The translations under genes and the position numbers were made by a program. Positions 45,945 through 53,852 of a stretch of DNA of 64,000 nucleotides are shown piece by piece (position 1 is the stretch's first letter; the number at the start of each line of letters is the position of its first letter). The DNA is taken from assembly GCF_000312665.1 (NCBI RefSeq), contig NZ_HF536772.1, forward strand, positions 2,973,380 to 3,037,379, read 5' to 3'. The stretch is from Rhizobium mesoamericanum STM3625. Its GTDB lineage: Bacteria; Pseudomonadota; Alphaproteobacteria; Rhizobiales; Rhizobiaceae. The notes below the pieces were generated by a model. The model was given only the letters and a program-made list of their open reading frames with translations. It had not been told where the DNA came from and made no database searches.

Positions 45945-46994
45945 TCAAGCCAGCGCTTCGATTGCCTTGCGCACCACCGCTTCGTCCATCTCGTGCAGGC
46001 CAATGACGACGAGGCGCGTGGCGCGCGCTTCGCCGGGCGCCCAGGCGCGATCGAAATAGTGATCGATGCGGCTTCCGACCGCCTGCAGCTGCAGTCGCAT
46101 CGGCTTGCCGGGAACATCGACGAAGCCCTTGAGCCGCAGCACGTCGTGCTCGCCGATGATGCTCTTCAGCGCATCCACGAAGGCCGCAGGATTGGCAACC
46201 GGGCCAAGCTCGACCACGAAGCTGTCGAACTCGTCATGATCATGCGCCACGCCGTCCTCATGTTCGAGTTCATGGTGGGATTTGCGATTGACCACCTGGT
46301 CTTCTGTTCCGACGCCGAGCCCAAGCAGCACGCTTGCCGGAACCTCGCCATTGCGCGCCTCGATCATCACTGGCTTGCGGTCGATACGGGAAGCGACTTC
46401 GTCCCGCACGCGGCCAAGGCCGGCAGGGTCGAGAAGGTCGGTCTTGTTGAGCACGATCAGATCGGCGCAGGTCAGTTGGTCCTCGAAAAGCTCCTCGATC
46501 GGACTTTCGTGGTCGAGCGAAAAGTCTTCCACGCGGCGAGCCTCGACGGCATCATGATCATCGGCAAACCGGCCTGCGGCAACGGCGGCGCTGTCGACGA
46601 CGGTCACGACGCCATCGACCGTGACCTGCGTGCGGATATCGGGCCAGTTGAAGGCCGCAACAAGCGGCTGCGGCAACGCGAGACCAGAGGTCTCGATGAC
46701 GATGTGGTCTGGGCGCTGCTCGCGCTCCAGCAGCTTCGTCATCGTCGGAATGAAGTCGTCAGCCACCGTGCAGCAGATGCAGCCGTTGGTGAGCTCGATG
46801 ATATCGTCCTCGGTGCAATTCTCGGCGCCGCAGCCCTTGAGCACATCGCCGTCGACCCCGAGATCGCCGAACTCGTTGATAATGAGCGCGATCTTCTTGC
46901 CGTTGGTGTTGGATAGCAGATTGCGGATCATCGTCGTCTTGCCGGCGCCGAGGAAGCCGGTGATCACGGTCGCCGGGATTTTCTGCTGGTTCAT
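45945..46994 (-). CDS. cobW: Cobalamin biosynthesis GTPase CobW
   Basis: The 349-residue G3E-family GTPase is a metallochaperone thought to deliver cobalt to CobN. The P-loop is VITGFLGAGKTTMI, the metal-binding CxCC is in ELTNGCICCTVAD, the base-specificity motif is VLNKTDLLD, and a His/Asp/Glu-rich segment (HHELEHEDGVAHDHDE) precedes the C-terminal CobW domain. AAGGG lies upstream of the ATG. It begins 5 bases after cobP ends. Confidence 0.95.
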   Translation of the reverse strand: MNQQKIPATVITGFLGAGKTTMIRNLLSNTNGKKIALIINEFGDLGVDGDVLKGCGAENCTEDDIIELTNGCICCTVADDFIPTMTKLLEREQRPDHIVIETSGLALPQPLVAAFNWPDIRTQVTVDGVVTVVDSAAVAAGRFADDHDAVEARRVEDFSLDHESPIEELFEDQLTCADLIVLNKTDLLDPAGLGRVRDEVASRIDRKPVMIEARNGEVPASVLLGLGVGTEDQVVNRKSHHELEHEDGVAHDHDEFDSFVVELGPVANPAAFVDALKSIIGEHDVLRLKGFVDVPGKPMRLQLQAVGSRIDHYFDRAWAPGEARATRLVVIGLHEMDEAVVRKAIEALA

Positions 46995-46999
46995 GAAAT

Positions 47000-47524
47000 T
47001 CAACCCTTCATCTTCAGCGGCAGACCTGCCGCGATAAAATACACATCCGCGGCCTCTGCCGCGATCATTTGATGCAAGCGGCCGGCATGATCCCGGAACT
47101 CCCGCGCCATTCGGTTTTCCGGCACGATGCCGAGACCGACCTCGTTGGATACGATGACGAGGCTCGCACGCGCCGTCGGTAGATATGCGGCAAGTGAAGC
47201 AAATTCGGCCTCCATGTCGCGCTCGCCCATCATCAGATTGGTGACCCAAAGCGTCAGGCAATCCACAAGGATCGCCCGCCCCACGCCGTCAATCGACCGC
47301 AGGCATCCGACGAGATCAAGGGGCTCTTCGTGGGTATGCCAGCGATCGGCCCGATCGGCTTTGTGCTTGGCGATCCGGGCACGCATTTCGTCGTCCCAAG
47401 CCCGGCCTGTCGCCACATAATGGCGTTCCAGGCCGCTCGCGACGAGAAGCTGTTCGGCAAAGTGTGATTTTCCCGAGCGCGCACCGCCGAGGACAAAAGT
47501 CGCGCCGGATGATGGAGGGCTCAT
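47000..47524 (-). CDS. cobP: Adenosylcobinamide kinase/phosphate guanylyltransferase CobP (CobU)
   Basis: The 174-residue bifunctional enzyme phosphorylates adenosylcobinamide and adds GMP. The P-loop is [28 protein letters not shown] holds the guanylylated His region, [14 protein letters not shown] and [29 protein letters not shown] are family signatures. The start at 47524 overlaps by ATGA the stop of a 29-codon upstream ORF, and its own ribosome site is weak, so initiation may depend on that ORF. It heads cobP-cobW-cobN-cobO-EamA. Confidence 0.94.
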   Translation of the reverse strand: MSPPSSGATFVLGGARSGKSHFAEQLLVASGLERHYVATGRAWDDEMRARIAKHKADRADRWHTHEEPLDLVGCLRSIDGVGRAILVDCLTLWVTNLMMGERDMEAEFASLAAYLPTARASLVIVSNEVGLGIVPENRMAREFRDHAGRLHQMIAAEAADVYFIAAGLPLKMKG

Positions 47525-47610
47525 CGTAGATGCCGTCCGATCTGCGGAAGCGATCCGCGAGAAACCGGAACGGCTGCAGAACGCAGCCTGCAAATCTGTC
47601 TTTCAGCCAT
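47521..47610 (-). CDS. 29-aa leader ORF between B12 riboswitch and cobP
   Basis: A short ORF starts at ATG 47610, five bases after a strong GGAGG, and reads [20 protein letters not shown] then LPQIGRHLR. Its TGA stop overlaps the cobP ATG (ATGA, 47521-47524). The peptide is basic (seven Arg/His-type charges) and has no membrane segment. Its ribosome site, not that of cobP, is the one that can pair with the riboswitch expression platform. It may act purely as a translational coupler; a function for the peptide itself is unknown. Confidence 0.65.
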   Translation of the reverse strand: MAERQICRLRSAAVPVSRGSLPQIGRHLR

Positions 47611-47664
47611 GACAACCTCCGTGCTGGCAGCGGGCATCGCCCAGGAATGGGCTTTTCGCCCGGC

Positions 47665-47825
47665 ACGGTTGGCAGGTCTCCTGGCTCGCGGGTGTTGGTC
47701 GCGATCGGGGCAGACCGGAAACCGGTCGCCCCAGATCGTGCCAGCGGATCTTCCTCGCCTTCCCGGCTGCATTTCATGAAAAGGCGGACGATTCGTAGAT
47801 ATAAGAGGCGTCCTGCCCCGGTTGA
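47665..47825 (-). promoter_or_regulatory. Cobalamin riboswitch upstream of cobP
   Basis: The minus strand carries a B12 box, GAGCCAGGAGACCTGCC (47671-47687), preceded by GCCGGGAAGGCGAGG and a GGGGCGACCGG...CCGGTCTGCCCC hairpin, as in alphaproteobacterial cobalamin riboswitches. GGCAGG at 47813-47818 pairs with CCTGCC of the box to close the aptamer. Downstream, GCACGG at 47619-47624 (which includes the first bases of the leader GGAGG) can pair with CCGTGC at 47663-47668, so ligand binding probably blocks translation. Boundaries are approximate. Confidence 0.9.
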
Positions 47826-48292
47826 TCATGATGCACTGCCAGTGACTTTTCCGTCGCCGCTTCCGCACCGCCCGCCTGCACCATTGCAGGCTGTCAGCCG
47901 CTCGAAAACCAACGCCGGACGGAAAACCCTGACCGCTCTACAGTCGCGGGGTCGGCTATGATGACGGCGCCCTAATTGGGTCCACCGCTTCACATTCCCT
48001 TTTCATCCGTACCGATTCAACCGGTCCGGAACCATCCGTTATGAATTCATCGTTAGGCAAGGCCACTGGCGAAGTCAATCAAGCCGTCGCAGTGCGACAT
48101 GCCAATTCACGCTTAAAAAGTGCACCAAGCAACCTTCTCTACCAAATTTATCGTCTTTTATCAGAGATTTACGTCACAATAATTGTTGTCGGCGCCGGGC
48201 TTTTGCCGCATTTGCGTCGCAAGTGGGTCGGGCCATTGGCTTGCCCTTTCCGACCGCACTTGATCCGGCCTAGACGTGCCTATTTTCCTGTC
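47826..48292. other. Intergenic region between riboswitch and ClC gene
   Basis: This stretch must contain the promoter of the cobP operon (minus strand) and of the ClC gene (plus strand). The ClC frame is open back to an ATG at 48041, but that part is not like the family. No other gene is recognised. Confidence 0.5.
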
Positions 48293-50083
48293 ATGCTCCT
48301 GAAAATCAATATTCGCCGTCTCGGTCCGCTTCATACCCTTCTCGATATCGGGCGGGTGCGCGCGTTGCTGCGGCGCAGTGAGATGGGGATGGTCATCGCC
48401 GGCGCGATCGTCGGGGTAATCTCCGGCTTGGCCGTGACAGGCATGAGCCTCGTTTCCCGTGAAATGCACAGCCTTATCTTCGGAATCAGCGACGTCGAGA
48501 GGCTGAGTTCCTCGCAGATCGATAACAAGCTCCTGTTGCTGACCGCACCCGTTTGCGGCGGCTTGCTGCTCGGGCTGTTGCTGTTTGTGCTTGCCAAGAC
48601 CCGCAAGAAGCCAATGGTGGACCCGATCGAGGCAAACGCGCTGCATGGCGGGCGGCTATCTCTTACCGATAGTATTCTGGTTGCAGTCCAGAATCTCATT
48701 TCTAACGGCTTCGGTGCCTCGGTCGGGCTGGAAGCCGGCTATACGCAGTTGGCGGCAGGGCTGGCCTCCAAGCTCGGCCTCAAGCTGCAACTTCGCCGCT
48801 CGGACCTGCGCGTTCTCGTCGGATGCGGCGCAGCCGGAGCCATTGCAGCCGCTTTCAACGCGCCTCTGACAGGCGCCTTCTACGCATTCGAACTCATTGT
48901 TGGCTCCTACACCATCGTTTCGCTGACCCCGGTCGTCGTTTCCGCGCTGGTCTCGACCCAGATTGCGCATCTGCTCGCCGGCAGCGATTTCCTGATCGAC
49001 GTTGGCGCCTTCGGTAAAGTCCTGCCGGCCGACTATGTGCCGGCCCTCCTCCTCGGCGCGTTTTGCGCGGGCATCGGGATCATGATCATGCAGGGCGTCG
49101 CCTGGATCGAGGAATTGGCTCGCAGGAGTTCCATCGCAACGCCGCTGCGACCTGCCCTTGGTGGCATTGTCGTCGGTCTGCTCGCGCTGATCACGCCGCA
49201 GGTGCTGTCGGCAGGTCATGGCGCGCTCCACCTCAATCTTGGACGCGACGTCGCAATTCCAGTGCTTGTAGGTCTGTTCCTCCTGAAGGCCTTCGCCTCC
49301 GCGATTTCGATCGGCTCGGGTTTCAGAGGCGGTCTATTCTTTGCGTCCCTGTTCATGGGAGCGTTGGTCGGGAAATTCTTCGCCTATTCCGCACCCTACT
49401 TCGCTCATGCAACGCTGACGCCCGTCATCTACGCGGTCGTCGGCATGAGCTCGCTTGCGGTCGCTGTTATCGGCGGTCCGCTGACGATGACATTCCTTGC
49501 GCTGGAAATTACCGGCGACTTTCCGATCACGGCACTGGTGCTTGCGGCGGTGATTACCTCTTCGCTCGTCGTGCGCAGCACTTTCGGCTACTCCTTCGCA
49601 ACATGGCGCTTCCACCTGCGCGGCGAGAGCATTCGCAGCGCTCACGATGTCGGCTGGATCCGGAACCTCACGGTTGACCGGCTGATGCGCGCAGACGTGA
49701 AGACGGCCAACGCCGCCCTCACCATCGACGAATTCAAGGAGCGCTTCCCCCTCGGTTCGGCGCAGCGCGTGGTCCTCGTCGATGATACGGGCAAATATGG
49801 CGGGCTCGTTCTCGTCCCGGACATTTATGCAAACCTGACCGACACCGACGACACTGGCAAGGATCTCAGCGAATTCATCCGCTACAAGAACGATTTCCTG
49901 CAACCGAAGATGAACGCCAAGCAGGCAGCGGCCATCTTCGACAAGACCGAAAGCGAAGCCCTCGCCGTCGTCAACAATCTGATTGAGCGCAAGGTTGTCG
50001 GGCAGCTGAGCGAGGCCTATACGCTCCGCCGCTACAGCGAAGAACTCGATCGCCGCCGGCGTGAAATATCTGGCGAAATCTAG
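48293..50083 (+). CDS. ClC-type chloride channel/antiporter family protein with CBS-like C-terminus
   Basis: The about 596-residue membrane protein has roughly ten to twelve helices of the ClC fold followed by a cytoplasmic region (about 440-596; VDRLMRADVKTANAALTIDEF, QRVVLVDDTGKYGGLVLV) resembling CBS domains. The ClC selectivity motifs are diverged: the GREGP-like site reads GASVGLEAGYTQ and the GxFxP-like site reads GSGFRGGLFFASLFMGA. Whether it is a channel or exchanger, and for which anion, is unclear. The start at 48293 was set by family similarity; no clear ribosome site is seen. Its stop shares the bases CTAG with the cobQ stop. Confidence 0.85.
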   Translation: MLLKINIRRLGPLHTLLDIGRVRALLRRSEMGMVIAGAIVGVISGLAVTGMSLVSREMHSLIFGISDVERLSSSQIDNKLLLLTAPVCGGLLLGLLLFVLAKTRKKPMVDPIEANALHGGRLSLTDSILVAVQNLISNGFGASVGLEAGYTQLAAGLASKLGLKLQLRRSDLRVLVGCGAAGAIAAAFNAPLTGAFYAFELIVGSYTIVSLTPVVVSALVSTQIAHLLAGSDFLIDVGAFGKVLPADYVPALLLGAFCAGIGIMIMQGVAWIEELARRSSIATPLRPALGGIVVGLLALITPQVLSAGHGALHLNLGRDVAIPVLVGLFLLKAFASAISIGSGFRGGLFFASLFMGALVGKFFAYSAPYFAHATLTPVIYAVVGMSSLAVAVIGGPLTMTFLALEITGDFPITALVLAAVITSSLVVRSTFGYSFATWRFHLRGESIRSAHDVGWIRNLTVDRLMRADVKTANAALTIDEFKERFPLGSAQRVVLVDDTGKYGGLVLVPDIYANLTDTDDTGKDLSEFIRYKNDFLQPKMNAKQAAAIFDKTESEALAVVNNLIERKVVGQLSEAYTLRRYSEELDRRRREISGEI

Positions 50084-51534
50084 CCGAAGAGCTCGTCAAG
50101 CCAGCGTCGGTCAAGACACGCCTGCAGCTCGGCTGCGACGTCGTCCAGGGCCTTCTCAACGCCGGCACGATAGTCGCTCGTCTCGCCCGAAAGACCAAAG
50201 CTCTGTAGCAAACGGGAACGATAGATATCACTGGCGAACATCCCATGCAGATAGGTGCCGGCAATCCGACCGTCAGCCGACATCGCACCATCCGGCTTTC
50301 CATCAACGATTGCGAATGGCCGGCCGCAATCTTCCCCTTCCGTGATGCCGAGGTGGATCTGATAGCCGCAAAGCGGGGAGCCGTCCGCCACCGCTGTCGC
50401 AACACTGTTACGGACGGTCTTTTCGGGCGCCATCTGCGTCTCGACATCAAGCAACCCGAGACCCGCCACCTCCGTCGCATGCCCCTCGATGCCCAGGGGA
50501 TCATGGACCTTGCGCCCGAGCATCTGATAGCCGCCGCAAATCCCGAGAACCCGCCCACCCCTCCTCACATGGGCCAGGAGGTCGCCATCCCAGCCCTGCG
50601 CGCGCATATCCATAAGGTCAGATACTGTTGATTTCGAGCCCGGCAGCACGACCAGCTGCGCATCCGCGGGCAGCCGCTCGCCCGCAGGCACGAAAACCAC
50701 GTCGACATCAGGCTCGGCCCTTAGCGGATCGAGGTCGTCGAAATTTGCGATCCGTGAAAAGACCGGCACGGCAATCTTGAGTACACCGTGGCCACCGCGC
50801 GCCAGCCTCTCCAATACCACCGAGTCCTCGGCCGGCAATCGCGACGCTTGCTTGAGCCATGGCACGACGCCAAAGCAGGGCCAGCCGGTGAAGCGTCGCA
50901 CCGCGTCGATCCCCGTGTCGAACAGCGAAACGTCGCCGCGAAACTTGTTGATGATGTAGCCGGATATCATCGCCCGATCTTCGGCGGGGAGGATCGTATG
51001 GGTGCCGACCAGCGAGGCTATGACGCCGCCACGATCGATATCACCGACCAAAACCACAGGTATGCCGGCGCGCGTGGCAAATCCCATATTGGCGATATCG
51101 CCGGCCCTGAGATTGATTTCGGCGGGCGAGCCGGCACCTTCGACGATCACAAGATCCGCTTCCGCCGAAATCTCAGCGAAGCTTTGCATTACGTGGTCAA
51201 GGAGTACCGGCTTGAGCTTCTGATAATCCCGCCCCTTGGCCTGCCCCCAGACCTTGCCCTGCACGATGATCTGGCTGCCGAATTCGGATTGCGGCTTGAG
51301 CAGTACAGGGTTCATGTGCACCGAGGACGGCACGCGCGCAGCGAGCGATTGCAGCCATTGCGCCCGGCCGATCTCGCCGCCGTCATCAGCCACGGCAGCA
51401 TTGTTCGACATGTTCTGAGACTTGAAAGGACGAACCGAAAGTCCGCGGTTGGCGGCCAGCCGGCAAAGCCCGGCTACAAGAACGGTCTTGCCGACATCGG
51501 AGCCGGTACCCTGCAGCATGATGGCCTTGGTCAT
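50080..51534 (-). CDS. cobQ: Cobyric acid synthase CobQ
   Basis: The 484-residue glutamine-dependent enzyme amidates side chains b, d, e and g of adenosylcobyrinic acid a,c-diamide. The N-terminal ATP-binding domain has MLQGTGSDVGKTVLVAGLCR and SQNMSNNA, and the C-terminal glutaminase has the catalytic Cys in VLGICGGYQMLGRKV and His in GTYLHGMFASD. It is monocistronic here, convergent with the ClC gene, and has a long structured upstream region without a B12 box. Confidence 0.95.
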   Translation of the reverse strand: MTKAIMLQGTGSDVGKTVLVAGLCRLAANRGLSVRPFKSQNMSNNAAVADDGGEIGRAQWLQSLAARVPSSVHMNPVLLKPQSEFGSQIIVQGKVWGQAKGRDYQKLKPVLLDHVMQSFAEISAEADLVIVEGAGSPAEINLRAGDIANMGFATRAGIPVVLVGDIDRGGVIASLVGTHTILPAEDRAMISGYIINKFRGDVSLFDTGIDAVRRFTGWPCFGVVPWLKQASRLPAEDSVVLERLARGGHGVLKIAVPVFSRIANFDDLDPLRAEPDVDVVFVPAGERLPADAQLVVLPGSKSTVSDLMDMRAQGWDGDLLAHVRRGGRVLGICGGYQMLGRKVHDPLGIEGHATEVAGLGLLDVETQMAPEKTVRNSVATAVADGSPLCGYQIHLGITEGEDCGRPFAIVDGKPDGAMSADGRIAGTYLHGMFASDIYRSRLLQSFGLSGETSDYRAGVEKALDDVAAELQACLDRRWLDELFG

Positions 51535-51613
51535 TGTCGCGAACTCCGGAGAAATCGAAACGGCCTACAACGGGCTCTCCCCCGTGGTCAATCGCAGGCG
51601 CCGAAACTGCGAA

Positions 51614-51738
51614 GGCCGCGCCAACCGTTTAGGGTTGCGCGGCCTGCCGAATACGCTGGCGCATTCGCCCATACACGGCGAAGCTCACGTTCTCCGGGAC
51701 GCACTACCTGATCCGGAGAAGCAGCGGTGTCCCCCGCT
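51614..51738 (-). ncRNA. Structured region upstream of cobQ: four hairpins, possible leader or small RNA
   Basis: Four strong stems lie in 125 bases: GGCCGCGCCAACC/GGTTGCGCGGCC (51614-51644, one bulge), TTCGCC/GGCGAA (51664-51682), TTCTCCGG/CCGGAGAA with a 15-base loop (51690-51720) and AGCGG/CCGCT (51723-51738). A fifth small stem ACGGG/CCCGT (51570-51585) lies near the cobQ start. No B12 box or T-run follows. The density of stems suggests a functional RNA, most simply the cobQ 5' leader; strand and identity are inference. Confidence 0.45.
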
Positions 51739-52101
51739 ACGCAACAACAGATAGCGCCACATTGTTACCGGAGGGTTAGCAAGCCCTTAAGCAAAGATGA
51801 ATTTTGGGGTTTTCTTACATTTCTTGATGCCCGGGCATCATTGGCAGATCTGCCAGCGTAATCTCGCCCCACGCGCGATAGCCACTTTTGGTAGGACTGA
51901 TATTAACGATTTGAAATCAGTCCCTTAGACTTGGCACCTCAAGCGTAGAAGACAATTGATTTCCACAACCGAACGCGTAGGCTGCGCATTCAAGGTGCCA
52001 GGATGAGCACTACAGCGACAGCCAGGACAAGCAACACAAGGATCTCCGCAAGAAGCGGGCGTCGAGGTTGTGGCCGCGGCCGCAAAGAATGGGAACGCAA
52101 G
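51739..52101. other. Rest of the cobQ / betaine-protein intergenic region
   Basis: Apart from the two adjacent palindromes at 51825-51855, this stretch has no recognisable gene. It should contain promoters for cobQ (minus) and for the binding protein gene (plus). Confidence 0.5.
51825..51855. repeat. Two adjacent perfect palindromes
   Basis: TGATGCCCGGGCATCA (51825-51840, 16 bp) and TGGCAGATCTGCCA (51842-51855, 14 bp) are both perfect palindromes separated by a single T. They lie about 250 bases upstream of the betaine-type binding protein gene. They could be operators or tandem hairpins. Confidence 0.7.
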
Positions 52102-53100
52102 ATGAGATCTCTCTGCACGTCAATCCTGCTTGCGGCCGCAGTTTGTGCAGTTGCCGCGTCTTCGCAGGCTGCCGAATGCGGCAACGTCACCATCGCTGAA
52201 ATGAAGTGGGCGTCGGCCGGCATTGCAGCCAACTTCGACAAGTTCATTCTAGAGAAGGGTTACGGCTGCTCGGTCAAGATTGTCCCGGGAGATACGATGC
52301 CGACTTTCCTGTCAATGAACAAAGAAGGCGAGCCGGATATCGCTTCCGAGTTCTGGATCAATGCAGTGCGCACCGAACTCGATAGCGCGGTCAGGGAAGG
52401 CAGGCTGATCCAGGCGGCCGAAATCCTCTCGGAGGGCGCTGTCGAGGGCTGGTGGATACCGAAGTTCATCGCGGATGCTAACCCCGATATCCGCAGCGTT
52501 GAGGACGCCCTCAAGCATCCCGAGATCTTCCCGGTACCTGGAAATCCATCACAGGGCGCGGTCTTTAGTTGTCCCGTCGGGTGGAGTTGTCAGATTTCGA
52601 CGTCAAATCTGTTCCGCGCGCTCGGAGCCGACAAGAAGGGCTTTCAGCTTATCGAAACCAGCAGTCCGCAGGACCTTGATGATTCCATCGCAGCCGCATT
52701 CCAGAAAAAGGTTGGCTGGCTAGGCTACTACTGGGCGCCAACAGCCATCCTCGGCAAATATGACATGACGCGGCTGAGTTTCGGCGTTGGCCATGACAAG
52801 GCAGAATGGGACAGTTGCACATCGGTTCCCGGCTGCGCTCGGCCGCAGGTGAATTCATATCCCGTCTCCAGGGCCTACACGATCGTGACCAAGGCCTTCG
52901 CCGATAGGGCCGGGCCGGCGATGCATTATCTGAAGCTCCGCTCCTGGGACAATACGACGATCAACGAAGTACTGGCCTGGCAGGATGAAAACCACAAGAG
53001 CAACGAGGAAGCCACGATCTACTTCCTCCAGAACTATGCCGCCCTGTGGACCAAATGGGTTCCCGCCGACGTCGCCGAGAAGGTGAAGGCCGGGCTCTAG
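52102..53100 (+). CDS. Glycine betaine/choline-type ABC substrate-binding protein
   Basis: The 332-residue periplasmic protein has a signal peptide (MRSLCTSILLAAAVCAVAASSQAA) and an OpuAC/ProX-like fold: GNVTIAEMKWASAGIAANFDKFILE, VKIVPGDTMPTFLSMNKEGEPDIASEFWIN, GWWIPKF and YYWAPTAILGKYDM, with Trp/Tyr residues suited to binding quaternary amines. No permease or ATPase gene is adjacent, so it is an orphan receptor. GGGAA lies before the start; the open frame extends 33 codons further upstream into Arg/Gly-rich sequence. Confidence 0.88.
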   Translation: MRSLCTSILLAAAVCAVAASSQAAECGNVTIAEMKWASAGIAANFDKFILEKGYGCSVKIVPGDTMPTFLSMNKEGEPDIASEFWINAVRTELDSAVREGRLIQAAEILSEGAVEGWWIPKFIADANPDIRSVEDALKHPEIFPVPGNPSQGAVFSCPVGWSCQISTSNLFRALGADKKGFQLIETSSPQDLDDSIAAAFQKKVGWLGYYWAPTAILGKYDMTRLSFGVGHDKAEWDSCTSVPGCARPQVNSYPVSRAYTIVTKAFADRAGPAMHYLKLRSWDNTTINEVLAWQDENHKSNEEATIYFLQNYAALWTKWVPADVAEKVKAGL

Positions 53101-53248
53101 GGAAAGCAAAATAGCCACACGCGGTGGGTCCGAGCATGAGAATGATCGGCCGACGAGAGTATCTTCCCTTTGGCGGCGTGGTTATAAGCGGCAACTGCTT
53201 GCGCGCCCCGAATCATGCCTGGTCGCACCCAAGATGAGGAGAACAAAG

Positions 53249-53596
53249 ATGACATCCGCTCCGTTTCCCGACAGAGATACGATCGCTTCAAAGCTTGCGA
53301 TCCTCGGCGAACAGGAGAAGGCCTACGTCGTCCTGCTGATGGAAAATGCTGCGCAGGACGAGAACCTCATCGATGGCCTTCACCGTCACCTCGACGGAGC
53401 CGCGAGCGCGTCGTTTCTGAACACGCTGAAACTCGAGAATCTTGGGAAATGGATTGGCGAGGCAGCGCCCGCCCGCCTGCAGATACGTCTCATGGAAGCG
53501 GCTAAATCCAGCCAACATCCCGCCTTTGCGGCATTCCGCAGCGGGCTTTCGCGTTCCGGCGGGCTCGAAAAGGCCTACCCGCCGGCAGCGGTCTGA
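53249..53596 (+). CDS. Hypothetical protein, 115 aa
   Basis: I do not recognise this family. The protein begins MTSAPFPDRDTIASKLAIL, is largely alpha-helical (EKAYVVLLMENAAQDENLIDGL; AASASFLNTLKLENLGKWIGEA), soluble, without signal peptide. The start follows GAGGAGAAC by seven bases. The gene ends six bases before the stop codon of the entericidin-like gene on the other strand. Confidence 0.75.
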   Translation: MTSAPFPDRDTIASKLAILGEQEKAYVVLLMENAAQDENLIDGLHRHLDGAASASFLNTLKLENLGKWIGEAAPARLQIRLMEAAKSSQHPAFAAFRSGLSRSGGLEKAYPPAAV

Positions 53597-53602
53597 TTGC
53601 AT

Positions 53603-53758
53603 TTACCTCGTGGCAGCGTGACCGACCGAACGGCCTGCATCCTGAGTCGCATTGACGACGTTCGCCGTGTCGCGGCCGATGCCGCGGATCGTATTACCAC
53701 ACGAAGAAAGCACGAGCAGAATCGCGAGGGCGGAGCCGATCTTGGCCATTGTCATCAT
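53603..53758 (-). CDS. Entericidin-like small lipoprotein, 51 aa
   Basis: The ORF reads MMTMAKIGSALAILLVLSSC then GNTIRGIGRDTANVVNATQD and ends AGRSVGHAATR. It has a lipoprotein signal peptide with lipobox VLSSC and the N-T-x-R-G-x-G-x-D pattern of the entericidin A/B family, small membrane lipoproteins of an antidote/bacteriolysis type. AAGGA lies eight bases before the start. A TTGACA at 53851-53856 (minus strand, overlapping the lysR stop) with a weak TTTCTT 17 bases on could be its promoter. A role in stationary-phase or osmotic response is known for E. coli members only. Confidence 0.85.
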   Translation of the reverse strand: MMTMAKIGSALAILLVLSSCGNTIRGIGRDTANVVNATQDAGRSVGHAATR

Positions 53759-53852
53759 TCTGAAATCCTTCTTTTCTCAATCGTCCGGGCGCGGGCGACT
53801 CTCGCCACGCGCGTTAAACCCCGGGGGAAGAAAAGAGGTCCCCGCTTCGTTG

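Noticed and set aside
48041..48292. 84-codon upstream extension of the ClC protein
   Set aside because: It is basic and unlike ClC N-termini; the family-length protein begins at 48293. It cannot be fully excluded because 48293 lacks a clear ribosome site.
51990..52247. Minus-strand frame with a hydrophobic C-terminus over the betaine-protein start
   Set aside because: It is antisense to the signal peptide region of a clear gene, and hydrophobic antisense frames are expected there; no ribosome site was found.
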